NCBI GenBank assembly: GCA_900544465.1
Contig: UQVT01000004.1
Location: forward strand, 1-29,114
Source of the DNA: an uncultured Collinsella sp.
GTDB lineage: Bacteria; Actinomycetota; Coriobacteriia; Coriobacteriales; Coriobacteriaceae
DNA length: 29,114 nt
Direction of reading: 5' to 3'
Shown: positions 14,653-22,427 of the stretch, piece by piece
How positions within the stretch are numbered: the stretch's first letter is position 1
How the letters are laid out: each line of letters starts with the position of its first letter
Notes under the pieces: model-generated
Databases searched by the model: none
Seen by the model: only the letters and a program-made list of their open reading frames with translations
Told to the model about the DNA's origin: nothing
Program-made: the position numbers and the translations under genes

Positions 14653-15543
14653 ATGAGTGATTTTGTCCTGACCTGTGAATCCGCCGCCGATCGAACCCGT
14701 GAGTTCTTTGCGTCGCGCAATATCCCTGTCGTGTGTTTTCATTACGAGATCGACGATGTTGTCTATACGGACGATCTGTATCAGTCGATTACGCCGGACG
14801 AGTTTTTTGCCCAGATTGCCGCGGGCGCCATGCCCAAGACGTCTCAGGTGAGCGTGGGTGAGTACGAGGAGTTTTGGGAGCCGTTTGTTGCCGAGGGTAA
14901 AGACGTGCTGCACCTGACGTTGTCGTCGGGTATTTCGGGCACGTATGGATCGGCCTGCGTCGCGGCGCAGATGCTTGCGGATCGCTATCCCGAGGGCGGC
15001 AAGGTGCGCGTCATCGATTCGCTGGCGGCGTCTTCGGGCTTTGGCCTGTTGTTGGAATATGCCGCCGATGTGCGCGATAGTGGGGCTTCACTCGACGAGA
15101 CGGCTGCCTGGATCGAGGAGCACAAGCTTAACCTGCACCACTGGTTCTTCTCGACCGATCTGTCGAGCTACCTGCGCGGCGGTCGCATTTCGGCCGCGAG
15201 CGCGATCATTGGCACGGCGCTTAAGATTTGCCCGCTTATGACGGTCGATTGCGAAGGTAAGCTGTCGCCGCGTGAGAAAATTCGCACTAAGAAGCGAGCG
15301 ATTTCCGAGATGGCTAAGACCATGATGGCACACGTGCAGGACGGTGTGGATTATTCGGGTAAGTGCATCATGTCGCACTCGGCGTGCCGCGAGGATGCCG
15401 AGGCGGTTGCGGCGCTGATTGAGGAACAGGTTCCGCAGCTTAAAGGCAAGATTGAGATCAATGACATTGGTACTCTGATTGGCTCGCATACCGGACCTGG
15501 TACGGTGGCACTCTTCTTTATGGGCGACAAGCGCGTGGATTAA
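14653..15543 (+). CDS. DegV family fatty-acid-binding protein
   Basis: This 296-residue protein is a DegV/FakB-type protein, a cytoplasmic carrier that holds a fatty acid for phosphorylation by a FakA kinase. Landmarks are an N-terminal CESAAD, the SQVSVGEYEEFWEP segment, the LTLSSGISGTYGSA acyl/phosphate-binding loop, the central FSTDLSSYLRGGRIS and the C-terminal GSHTGPGTVALFF. ATG 14653 has AAGGAG 6 bases upstream; ATG 14635, 18 bases earlier, lacks a site. No FakA gene is nearby. A GATAAT at 14619-14624 could be its -10 element but no convincing -35 is visible. Confidence 0.92.
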   Translation: MSDFVLTCESAADRTREFFASRNIPVVCFHYEIDDVVYTDDLYQSITPDEFFAQIAAGAMPKTSQVSVGEYEEFWEPFVAEGKDVLHLTLSSGISGTYGSACVAAQMLADRYPEGGKVRVIDSLAASSGFGLLLEYAADVRDSGASLDETAAWIEEHKLNLHHWFFSTDLSSYLRGGRISAASAIIGTALKICPLMTVDCEGKLSPREKIRTKKRAISEMAKTMMAHVQDGVDYSGKCIMSHSACREDAEAVAALIEEQVPQLKGKIEINDIGTLIGSHTGPGTVALFFMGDKRVD

Positions 15544-15566
15544 CGTTCGTGGGCTGGCTGACAGTT

Positions 15567-16742
15567 TTAACCGTTGCGCCTGTCCCTTCTGACATTCGAT
15601 AACAGAAAGGGCCCGTTCCGTTGTTTGTGGGGCGGGCCTTGCTGTTGCGGCAAGCGTTTCTTTCCGCGGAAGAAAAAGCCGTGCAGTGACGGCTTGAGGC
15701 CGCGGTTGGCGCGATGCTCCTCGACGCGCTCGTGGATCGAAGCGACGCGCTCGATGACTTCGTCGGGAATCGGCACATCGGGATTCATGTTCTCGACTTG
15801 GCTGACCTCGGCGGCGGCGACCTGGTCGATAATGGGCACGTCGTCGCGCGAGATGACGGGTGTGGCGTCTTCCTTCATCTTGCGATAACGCTGCATCATG
15901 TCGGTCTGTAGCTGCTGGGCCGAAGGCGGTGTCCAGATGATGGCGTTGGCGCCGGCGGCGATGGTCTCGCGAATGCTCTCGGGCGTCTTGCCGCCCGGCG
16001 CGATAAGCGGCAGGTTGGGATAGTGCTCGCGCAGCTCGCGTAGGACCTGGGGCGTGTTCTTGCCGGCGGCGATGTTGAGAATCTTGGCTCCAGCGCGCAC
16101 CTTGGCGTGGGCATCGTCGTCGCAGCGAACGACCGTGGCGATGACGGGGATGTCGGCGATGTTGGTGATGTGCTCGACCATCTCGGCAGTAGCGGGGGAG
16201 TTGACCACGCAGCCCGCCGCGCCCTGCATCTCGGAGACGGCTGCCATCTGCACGGAGCGCTTACCGGTCGTAGTTCCGCCACCCACGCCTACAAAGACCG
16301 GGCACTCGGCGACGGTCAGCAGCGCTTGCGTAATGGCGGGCTGCGGCGTGAAAGGGTAGACCGCAAAGACGGCGTCGGCGTTGGAGTTGCGGATAACCGC
16401 GACATCGGTGGTGTAAATGAGCGACTTGATGCGTCGGCCAAAGAGCGTGAAGCCGCTGGCCTCCTCGATCTCGTCGGGCATGCGAAGGGCAGCCTTGCGC
16501 AGGCGTCCGTCGATGGGCAGGGGCTCCATAGGGAGCAGGCCGTTGGGCGTGACGGCTACTTGGGGCTCGGTGAACTCGTCTGCGAGCTCGACCTCGGAAA
16601 AATCGACCGAGGCGACGATGTCCTCGTGCACCTCGGCGGGCACATCGATGGGAGCTTGGTCGTTTGCCGCCGCAGGCGTGTCGAAGGAGCTGGTGCCGAC
16701 GAAGGCGTCGACGCGCTCATTTAGATCGTTGAGGGTATCCAT
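15567..16742 (-). CDS. TIM-barrel-like protein, possibly related to KDPG aldolase-type enzymes
   Basis: This 391-residue protein has an acidic N-terminal region (residues 1-70), a central alpha/beta barrel-like domain and a charged C-terminal tail. Barrel signatures include CPVFVGVGGGTTTGK, the DIPVIATVVRCDDD strand, AGAKILNIAAGKNT and the phosphate-site-like LIAPGGKTPESIRETIAAGANAI. That last motif resembles the end of the KDPG/KHG aldolase barrel, but no catalytic residue can be assigned confidently. ATG 16742 has only a weak ribosome site. The last 40 or so residues (basic, Gln/Pro-rich) are encoded across an imperfect GC hairpin (15607-15640), as if a frame once ended earlier and now reads on. 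It is convergent with degV. Confidence 0.65.
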   Translation of the reverse strand: MDTLNDLNERVDAFVGTSSFDTPAAANDQAPIDVPAEVHEDIVASVDFSEVELADEFTEPQVAVTPNGLLPMEPLPIDGRLRKAALRMPDEIEEASGFTLFGRRIKSLIYTTDVAVIRNSNADAVFAVYPFTPQPAITQALLTVAECPVFVGVGGGTTTGKRSVQMAAVSEMQGAAGCVVNSPATAEMVEHITNIADIPVIATVVRCDDDAHAKVRAGAKILNIAAGKNTPQVLRELREHYPNLPLIAPGGKTPESIRETIAAGANAIIWTPPSAQQLQTDMMQRYRKMKEDATPVISRDDVPIIDQVAAAEVSQVENMNPDVPIPDEVIERVASIHERVEEHRANRGLKPSLHGFFFRGKKRLPQQQGPPHKQRNGPFLLSNVRRDRRNG

Positions 16743-16933
16743 GGAGGCTCGATTCTATGTGATGATGGCCAGCGCGATGCAGCCGGAATTGCGAATGCTA
16801 AATCGTTTGACGAGTTGATTTTTCCCCGCCGCGCCATCCGTTAGACCGAAGGGCCGGCGAACGTGAAGGAGCTGTGGTGGCGGGGATCGAGGTGCTATCT
16901 TGAAAGTCCCGTTTAAAAGAGAGGTGACGCGGT

Positions 16934-17104
16934 ATGGAATTGACAGCAATGTTTGGCTCGATCGGCCTGTGTGTGGCCGCAATCGTTGCCGCCGCGGTCA
17001 TCTACTTTGTGGTCACGGCCATTAAGGGCAAAAGGGCCGAACGCAAGGAGCGCGCGATGCTTAAACAGCATCGCGACCAGCAGGGCAAACGCGCACGGAG
17101 ATAG
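16934..17104 (+). CDS. Small single-pass membrane protein, 56 residues
   Basis: A short gene with a strong ribosome site (GAGAGGTGA, 6 bases before ATG 16934) encodes a 56-residue protein. It has one hydrophobic segment (about residues 8-30) followed by a very basic tail (KGKRAERKERAM, ending GKRARR). By the positive-inside rule the tail would face the cytoplasm. There is no family assignment. It sits between a divergent TIM-barrel-like gene and a convergent methyltransferase gene, so it has its own promoter region (16743-16933, where TTGAAA near 16900 is a weak -35-like match). Confidence 0.65.
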   Translation: MELTAMFGSIGLCVAAIVAAAVIYFVVTAIKGKRAERKERAMLKQHRDQQGKRARR

Positions 17105-17128
17105 CTTGTTGAGTTTTTGATCCGTGCG

Positions 17129-18232
17129 CTAGCTGCGTTTTCGGATCAGGGCAATGTAGAAGCCCTCAAAGTCGCGGCTAGGCGGAATGGTCAGTGTGCC
17201 GGGCATACCGTTGGCGACGGACGAGACGTGGCCGGCGGCGATGGCCTCGGTGAGAGCGTTGCTCTCGATATGCGGCTCCTCGCCGGCATCCTGGGCACGG
17301 CGCGTTTCGCTTTCGCTCGGCGTGCCGTCGAGGGGGATGAGCTCGCAGTCCATGTGCTTGTCGAGGGCCTCTTGCAGGGCGTCCTCGTTTTCCTGCGGCA
17401 AGATCGAACAGGTGGAATAGACGAGCGTGCCGCCCGGTTTGAGGGCTCCCATGGCGCGGTCCAGAAGCGCGCGCTGCGAGCGGGCGCACTTGACGAGCAG
17501 CTGCTCGGTCAGGCCGCGCAGGCTTTTCTCGTTGCCGCTGATGACGGTGCCCGTGCCGGTGCAGGGGGCGTCGAGCAGGATGCGGTCAAAGCGGAAGAAC
17601 TCGTCGAGCTCGCGTGCGTCGATGCGCATGACGGGCACGTTTTTTGCGCCTTGGCGGTGGAGGTTAGCTTCGAGCTTTTCGGCGCGGGGAATGCTCATCT
17701 CACAGGCGGTGAGGTGCGCCTGTCCCTGGGTGAGGGCGGCGATCTGCGTCGTCTTGCCGCCGGGGGCTGCGCACATGTCCAAGATGTCCTCGCCGGCCTG
17801 AGCGCCTAATACCAAAGGCGGCATCATGGACGACAGACTTTGCAAGTAGATCTTGCCGTCGCGGTAGATGTCGAGATCCCACAGATCGGAAACCTGGGCC
17901 TCGGGCAGGATAAAGGCGTCTGGGTACCAGGCGACGGGGTTGTGGGCGATGCCGGCGGCACCGAGCGCCGCGGCGATGTCTTCGGCGGTCGACTTGAGCG
18001 TGTTGGCACGCAGTGTGACTGGGCGTGTGGCCGCGGTGCCAAAGCCTTCGATCATGAGCTCGGCATCGGTGGGGGCATAGGCGCCGGCAACCGTGTCGAC
18101 CAAAAAGCGCGGCAGGTCGGCGGCGGAGTGTTGGGCGGCAAGCTGGTCGGAAAGCTCGGTAGCGGCAAACTGCCTAAGCTTGAGCTCGGCCTTGACCTGC
18201 TTTTTCTGCTTACGACGACGCGGCTTGGACAT
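17129..18232 (-). CDS. RsmB/NOP-family RNA m5C methyltransferase
   Basis: This 367-residue SAM-dependent cytosine-5 RNA methyltransferase has the SAM-binding motif DMCAAPGGKTTQIAAL, the motif IV DAPCTGTGTV with its conserved Pro-Cys, and motif VI VYSTCSILPQENE with the catalytic cysteine. The target is rRNA or tRNA cytosine; the exact site cannot be told from sequence. The first 15 residues are very basic (SKPRRRKQKKQ), as expected for RNA binding. There is no NusB-like N-terminal domain, so it is closer to the RsmF/NOP2 layout than to RsmB proper. ATG 18232 has AAGGAA 7 bases upstream. The gene lies 40 bases downstream of the MetRS-like gene on the same strand, so co-transcription is likely. 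Confidence 0.88.
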   Translation of the reverse strand: MSKPRRRKQKKQVKAELKLRQFAATELSDQLAAQHSAADLPRFLVDTVAGAYAPTDAELMIEGFGTAATRPVTLRANTLKSTAEDIAAALGAAGIAHNPVAWYPDAFILPEAQVSDLWDLDIYRDGKIYLQSLSSMMPPLVLGAQAGEDILDMCAAPGGKTTQIAALTQGQAHLTACEMSIPRAEKLEANLHRQGAKNVPVMRIDARELDEFFRFDRILLDAPCTGTGTVISGNEKSLRGLTEQLLVKCARSQRALLDRAMGALKPGGTLVYSTCSILPQENEDALQEALDKHMDCELIPLDGTPSESETRRAQDAGEEPHIESNALTEAIAAGHVSSVANGMPGTLTIPPSRDFEGFYIALIRKRS

Positions 18233-18272
18233 CCGTCTTTCCTTCCCATTCCATTACATGTCGAGTGTTGTT

Positions 18273-20423
18273 TTAGTACTGGCTCTCGTGCTTGCTGAAG
18301 AAGTCGAAGCGCGGGGGCAGCGGCTTCACGCGGTGCTCGCCGGGCTTCTCGCCCAGGCTCTCCACAAATTCGTCCGTGGAGGCAAAGATGTTATCCCAGC
18401 TAAAGAAGGCGACCGGGTCGACGTCGAAGTACTCGCAGATGAGCTCGCAGCCGGCCGGGACGATGCCGTGCATCAGGACGGTCGCCACGCGCAGCTCGGT
18501 AAAGGCGTCGACGAGGGCCTGCGTCATCGCGGCACTGGCCGACTCGCCCTCGAGCTTGTTGGCGGCCTTGGAGGCGTCGCTCCAGCGCTTGTTGGCGGCA
18601 CGCAGGTAGTCGTCGCATACGGCGAGCGCGCGGTGCGTCTCGAACTTGTACATGGCCTGCTCAAAGGCGAGAGCTGCCTGCTGGGCGGCTTCGACCACGG
18701 TGTCAGAAGCGGCACCGGCGGGGATGCAGCCGTTGCGGTAGGGGCTCTCGTCGCCTTCCTTGATGGCAACGCCGTAGAAGCAGCTGCGGGCCAGGCGGTT
18801 GAAGACGCCGGTCAGCAGCGCGCTCTCCTTAAGGGCCGGATCGATAACGCGCTTGTCGTCGCAGGCGCGCACCTCGTTGCCGTCCTTGTCCTTGCCGGTC
18901 ACGCGCGTGTCGTATGCCTTGGGGCTAAAGCTCACCGGCTTCTCGGACAGGCCGAGCGACAGCCAATGCGCGCGCATCTGCTCGCAGGTGTAGTGGTTGA
19001 GCAGGTCGTCTGCCGGCGGGGGAGGAGTCTGCGAGGACGAGCTTGCCTTTTTGCCCATGTAGAGCAGGTGGTAGCAGGCGCTGACGGTGCTCTGCGTGAG
19101 GTTCCAACCCAGGGCCTCCCACATGGCGGTCTGCGCGATGCAATAGAAGTAGATGTTGTCCTGGCCAATGAACTGGTAGATCTGTGCGTCATCCGAGCAC
19201 CACCAGTCGCGCCAGTCGAGCGAGCTGTGCTGGTAGGTGGGCGCGGGGACCTGCGTGGAATCGGCGGCGGCCTCGCCCATGAGGGCGGCATCCTGGGCGG
19301 CGACGCCCTCGGTCACGCCGGCGGCCTTGGCATCGCGTGCGAGCACGGTGCGCGTATAGCTGATGGGAGCCCACAGGCTCTCGGGCCAGCACCAGCAGGT
19401 GACGTCGGAGACGCCGTCGACCTGGGGCACCGGAACGCCCCAGTCGATGTTGCCGGTGATGCGGAAGGGTACGAGCGCCTTGCCGCTGCGGAAGCGCACG
19501 CCGCCGTTGGCGAGCACCGCGTGGGCATCGTCGCGCTCCTTCCAGCTGGGGAAGGTGACGGTAAAGCTGCTCTTGTTGCCCTCGGGCTCCAGCACGGTGT
19601 GCTCGGGAAGCTGATCCTCGACGGCATCGAAGGCCTCGCGGAACTTGTTTTGGATATAGAGCTGGGCCGGCAGCAGCCACTCTTCCATGGTCTTGGAGAC
19701 CACGGAGCGAACCTGCGGGTTCTGGGCGAGCTTGGCGGTATAGGTTTTCATAAAGTCGAGGTAGGCCGGCAGGTCGAAGTAGAGGTTGTCGACCGGGCGC
19801 AGCTCGGGCACCTCGCCGGTGAGCTGGCTTTTGGGCGCGATGAGCTCCTCGGGCTCAAACTGGTGACCCAGGTCGCACTCGTCGGCATAAGCCTTCTCGG
19901 ACTTGCAGCCCTGGATGGGGCAGCGGCCGATCACCTGGCGGCCGTTGAGGAACGTGCCGGCCTTGGCGTCGTAGAACTGCAGCGTGGAGCGCTTGGAGAT
20001 GGTGCCCTGTTCGTGCAGACGCTCGATAATCTCGGCGGTCACCTCGTTGTGAATCTTCGCAGCCGGCTCAAGGCCCGAGCCGCCGTAGATATCGCAGCTG
20101 ATGTTGTAGTTGTTGAGGGTCGCGGCCTGGCGGGAGTGATTGGACTCGACATACTCGGCGATGGACTTGTCGTAGCCCTCGTTCTCCTTGAGCTTGCGGT
20201 AGCTCTCCATGATGGGCGAGCCATAGCAGTCGGTGCCCGAGGTGAAGATGACGTTCTCGCGGCCCAGACGGTCGCGCAGGAAGCGGGCGAAGAAGTCGGC
20301 CGGGACAAAGACGCCACCGACGTGGCCAAAGTGAAGGCCCTTGTTGCCGTAGGGCTCGCCGGCGGTAACGATGGCGCGGCGAGGCCAGCTGGGACGGTCG
20401 TTCATGGAGTATTTGGATGCCAT
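18273..20423 (-). CDS. Class I aminoacyl-tRNA synthetase-like protein related to MetRS, KMSKS absent
   Basis: This 716-residue protein resembles methionyl-tRNA synthetase. It has GEPYGNKGLHFGHVGG with the HIGH-like HFGH at residues 31-34, GTDCYGSPI, a zinc-knuckle-like insert (GRCPIQGCKSE then DECDLGH), GNIDWGVPVP and FIGQDNIYFYC. Where MetRS carries KMSKS, it has MGKKASSSS (about residues 456-464) followed by four prolines. ATG 20423 has AAGGAG 5 bases upstream; an upstream in-frame extension is not needed. The C-terminal part is helical, like an anticodon-binding domain. It may be a divergent synthetase or a paralogue with another job. The symbol metG is withheld because the catalytic loop is altered and another MetRS may exist elsewhere. 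Confidence 0.75.
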   Translation of the reverse strand: MASKYSMNDRPSWPRRAIVTAGEPYGNKGLHFGHVGGVFVPADFFARFLRDRLGRENVIFTSGTDCYGSPIMESYRKLKENEGYDKSIAEYVESNHSRQAATLNNYNISCDIYGGSGLEPAAKIHNEVTAEIIERLHEQGTISKRSTLQFYDAKAGTFLNGRQVIGRCPIQGCKSEKAYADECDLGHQFEPEELIAPKSQLTGEVPELRPVDNLYFDLPAYLDFMKTYTAKLAQNPQVRSVVSKTMEEWLLPAQLYIQNKFREAFDAVEDQLPEHTVLEPEGNKSSFTVTFPSWKERDDAHAVLANGGVRFRSGKALVPFRITGNIDWGVPVPQVDGVSDVTCWCWPESLWAPISYTRTVLARDAKAAGVTEGVAAQDAALMGEAAADSTQVPAPTYQHSSLDWRDWWCSDDAQIYQFIGQDNIYFYCIAQTAMWEALGWNLTQSTVSACYHLLYMGKKASSSSQTPPPPADDLLNHYTCEQMRAHWLSLGLSEKPVSFSPKAYDTRVTGKDKDGNEVRACDDKRVIDPALKESALLTGVFNRLARSCFYGVAIKEGDESPYRNGCIPAGAASDTVVEAAQQAALAFEQAMYKFETHRALAVCDDYLRAANKRWSDASKAANKLEGESASAAMTQALVDAFTELRVATVLMHGIVPAGCELICEYFDVDPVAFFSWDNIFASTDEFVESLGEKPGEHRVKPLPPRFDFFSKHESQY

Positions 20424-20555
20424 GGGACTCCTTCGCATATGGTGAGAGCGCGGCCGGGCGCAAGGCCTGGCGACGCGGTGGTCAATTCGTGCATATCGTT
20501 CGACATTATCGCACATGCGGACGGGTACGTGGCAGGGGCGCTATCCTAAGATGCT

Positions 20556-21122
20556 ATGAATGAGATTTCCAACATACATGCGTTTGAAGACGAGGAATTT
20601 CTGCACGCTTGCTTCGTGTGGGGGATGGTCGTAGTCGGCGTGTTTGCCGTGTGCCTGGTGCCGGTGTTTATGCTGCTGGGCGGGCCTGCAGACTTGGATG
20701 CGGCTGACGCGGGCGGCTGGATGGCTGTCGTGGGCTGGATAGTCGGCTTGGCTGCGGTTTCTGCGGCGTCATTTGCCGTGCACGAGCTGGTGCACGGTGT
20801 GTTTTTTAAGCTGCTGGCGCCTGCGGGCGCGCAGGTGACCTTTGGGGCGAATCGCGAGACGGCGATGATCTATGCCTGCGCCGAGGGCGTTGTGTATTCG
20901 CGCCGGCGGTACATGGCGGTTTGCCTGGCACCGACGGCTGTTGTGACGACAACGCTTGCCCTGGGGTTTGCGTTTTCGGGCTATCCGCTGCTGTGCTATC
21001 TGGCGGCCGGCTTGCATTTGTCAGGCTGTGTGGGCGACTGGTATTACGTGCGGACCATTTTGCGCGACCGCCGCATTGTCGCCTGCGAGGACACGTCCTT
21101 CGGCGTGCGCTTTTTCGGGTGA
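20556..21122 (+). CDS. DUF3267-type membrane zinc-metalloprotease-like protein
   Basis: This 188-residue protein has four hydrophobic segments (about residues 25-45, 58-76, 110-135 and 140-155) and a zincin motif HELVHG at the end of the second. The arrangement matches DUF3267, a family of putative membrane zincins of unknown substrate. The ribosome site before ATG 20556 is weak. Its stop overlaps the ribosome site of queH, so the two are translationally coupled, though no functional link is obvious. It is transcribed divergently from the MetRS-like gene, with about 130 bases between them. Confidence 0.75.
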   Translation: MNEISNIHAFEDEEFLHACFVWGMVVVGVFAVCLVPVFMLLGGPADLDAADAGGWMAVVGWIVGLAAVSAASFAVHELVHGVFFKLLAPAGAQVTFGANRETAMIYACAEGVVYSRRRYMAVCLAPTAVVTTTLALGFAFSGYPLLCYLAAGLHLSGCVGDWYYVRTILRDRRIVACEDTSFGVRFFG

Positions 21123-21132
21123 GGAGATGTCG

Positions 21133-21708
21133 ATGAAGCCGTTGTTGTTGCACGCCTGCTGTGCGCCGTGCTCTCTTGAGCCGGTCCGCCTGCTGCGCGA
21201 GGAAGGGTTTGAGCCCACAATCTGCTGGACCAACCCCAATATTCAGCCGCACGATGAATGGCAGCGGCGTTTGGACGAGCTGCGCCGGTGGTGTGCCGAT
21301 GGCGACATCGAGCTTATCGAGGCGGGGGAGGACCGGGAGCGCTGGGAGGCCGGCGTGGCCCCGCTGGGCGCCGATCGAGCCCGTCGCTGTCGCGCATGCT
21401 ATGCCCTGCGTCTGGCCGAGGCGTGCCGTGTGGCCCAGGAGCGCGGGTTTGAGTTTGTGGGCACGACGCTCGCCGTCTCGCCGTATCAGCTGTTCGATAC
21501 CTGCAATGATGTGTTGGAGCGTCTGGCTGCCGCCCGCGGTCTCACTCCGGTGATTCGCGATTTTCGTCCGTATTACCCCGAGGCGACACGCCGTTCGCGC
21601 GAGCTTGGCATGTATCGGCAGAACTACTGTGGTTGCCGCTTCTCGGCTGTCGAGGCGGCCATGGACCGCGCCCGTATCCGCGACGAGCGCAAAGCCGCCA
21701 AAAAGTAG
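21133..21708 (+). CDS. queH: Epoxyqueuosine reductase QueH
   Basis: This 191-residue protein matches QueH (formerly DUF208), the non-cobalamin epoxyqueuosine reductase that makes queuosine in tRNA anticodons. Cysteine motifs fit a metal/cluster site: HACCAPCS at residues 7-14, RRCRACYALRL in the middle and NYCGCRFS near the end. LAVSPYQ and FRPYYPEA are also family-like. ATG 21133 is preferred with GAGGAG 6 bases upstream; ATG 21127 abuts that site. It is coupled to the DUF3267 gene. QueA, which makes its substrate, is encoded about 6 kb away at 27825, beyond the arginine island. Confidence 0.93.
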   Translation: MKPLLLHACCAPCSLEPVRLLREEGFEPTICWTNPNIQPHDEWQRRLDELRRWCADGDIELIEAGEDRERWEAGVAPLGADRARRCRACYALRLAEACRVAQERGFEFVGTTLAVSPYQLFDTCNDVLERLAAARGLTPVIRDFRPYYPEATRRSRELGMYRQNYCGCRFSAVEAAMDRARIRDERKAAKK

Positions 21709-21768
21709 TTCATTTGGGCTGGGGCCTTGAGCTGTCTGTGCGGTACGGTCGTTTTTGGGAAAGTCGAT

Positions 21769-22425
21769 TTAATTAAGCGTGTGATCGTGGCTCGCTTGAT
21801 ACCAAACGACGACTCCTATGATTCTAATCCTCCGTTTGTTAAACATCAGATCCGGACTTGCTGTTGCATATGAATGGGACGACAGCACAATCATGTCGTT
21901 TCCTTCTGCAAATCGCCTAATTACCGGTGTTTTACCGTCTGCGAGCGCCAATACAGCACAGCCGTTCCAAGGCTTTGCGGTGGTATCGACAAGTAGTAAG
22001 CTGCCGGGAGGGTAAATGCGGGACATTTCGTCACCTTTGATTTTAACGAAAACGCTATGTGGGTGACGCTTGGCTACGTCTACGGGCGCGCAAGCATTTT
22101 GTTGGCTGTGCGTGATGCGGCGCTTTTGCGATTCGATATCGATGACGGGAAATGCGCCCTCCATTTCGTGGATAGCAGGGTCTTCGTCGGTGACGATTCT
22201 TTTATTTGCGAGCTTTACGGCCAAACCGTTTTCCTCGCCAACAAGTTCATCGCGGGTGCAACCGAAGAGCGCTTGTAACTTTTCAATATGGCGCTCACGG
22301 GGGGCATACCGACTTTTTTCCCAACGACAAACGGTCTCTTTAGATACCCCCAACATCTCTGCAAGTTGCGCCTGACCAAGATGCTCCATGGTGCGGAGTT
22401 TACGAATATTTGCCCCGAAGCCCAT
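21769..22425 (-). CDS. HTH (XRE) regulator with a degenerate S24/LexA-like C-terminal domain
   Basis: This 218-residue protein has an XRE helix-turn-helix at residues 5-62 (GQAQLAEMLGVSKETVCRWE) and a C-terminal S24-like fold at about 120-215 (VFVKIKGDEM, PPGSLLLVD, NGCAVLALADG). In self-cleaving relatives GDSM supplies the serine and a later lysine completes the dyad. Here these positions are Glu133 and probably Arg170, so cleavage is unlikely and the domain may serve dimerisation or ligand sensing. ATG 22425 lies 2 bases after the divergent arginine deiminase stop, with GAGAGGA inside that gene's last codons, so the two are translationally coupled. It probably controls the arginine island (inference). 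Confidence 0.8.
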   Translation of the reverse strand: MGFGANIRKLRTMEHLGQAQLAEMLGVSKETVCRWEKSRYAPRERHIEKLQALFGCTRDELVGEENGLAVKLANKRIVTDEDPAIHEMEGAFPVIDIESQKRRITHSQQNACAPVDVAKRHPHSVFVKIKGDEMSRIYPPGSLLLVDTTAKPWNGCAVLALADGKTPVIRRFAEGNDMIVLSSHSYATASPDLMFNKRRIRIIGVVVWYQASHDHTLN

Positions 22426-22427
22426 GG

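Noticed and set aside
18093..20549. Very long plus-strand open frame opposite the MetRS-like gene and the methyltransferase start
   Set aside because: It is antisense to two genes with clear family motifs, has no family motif of its own and reflects the GC-rich codon pattern.
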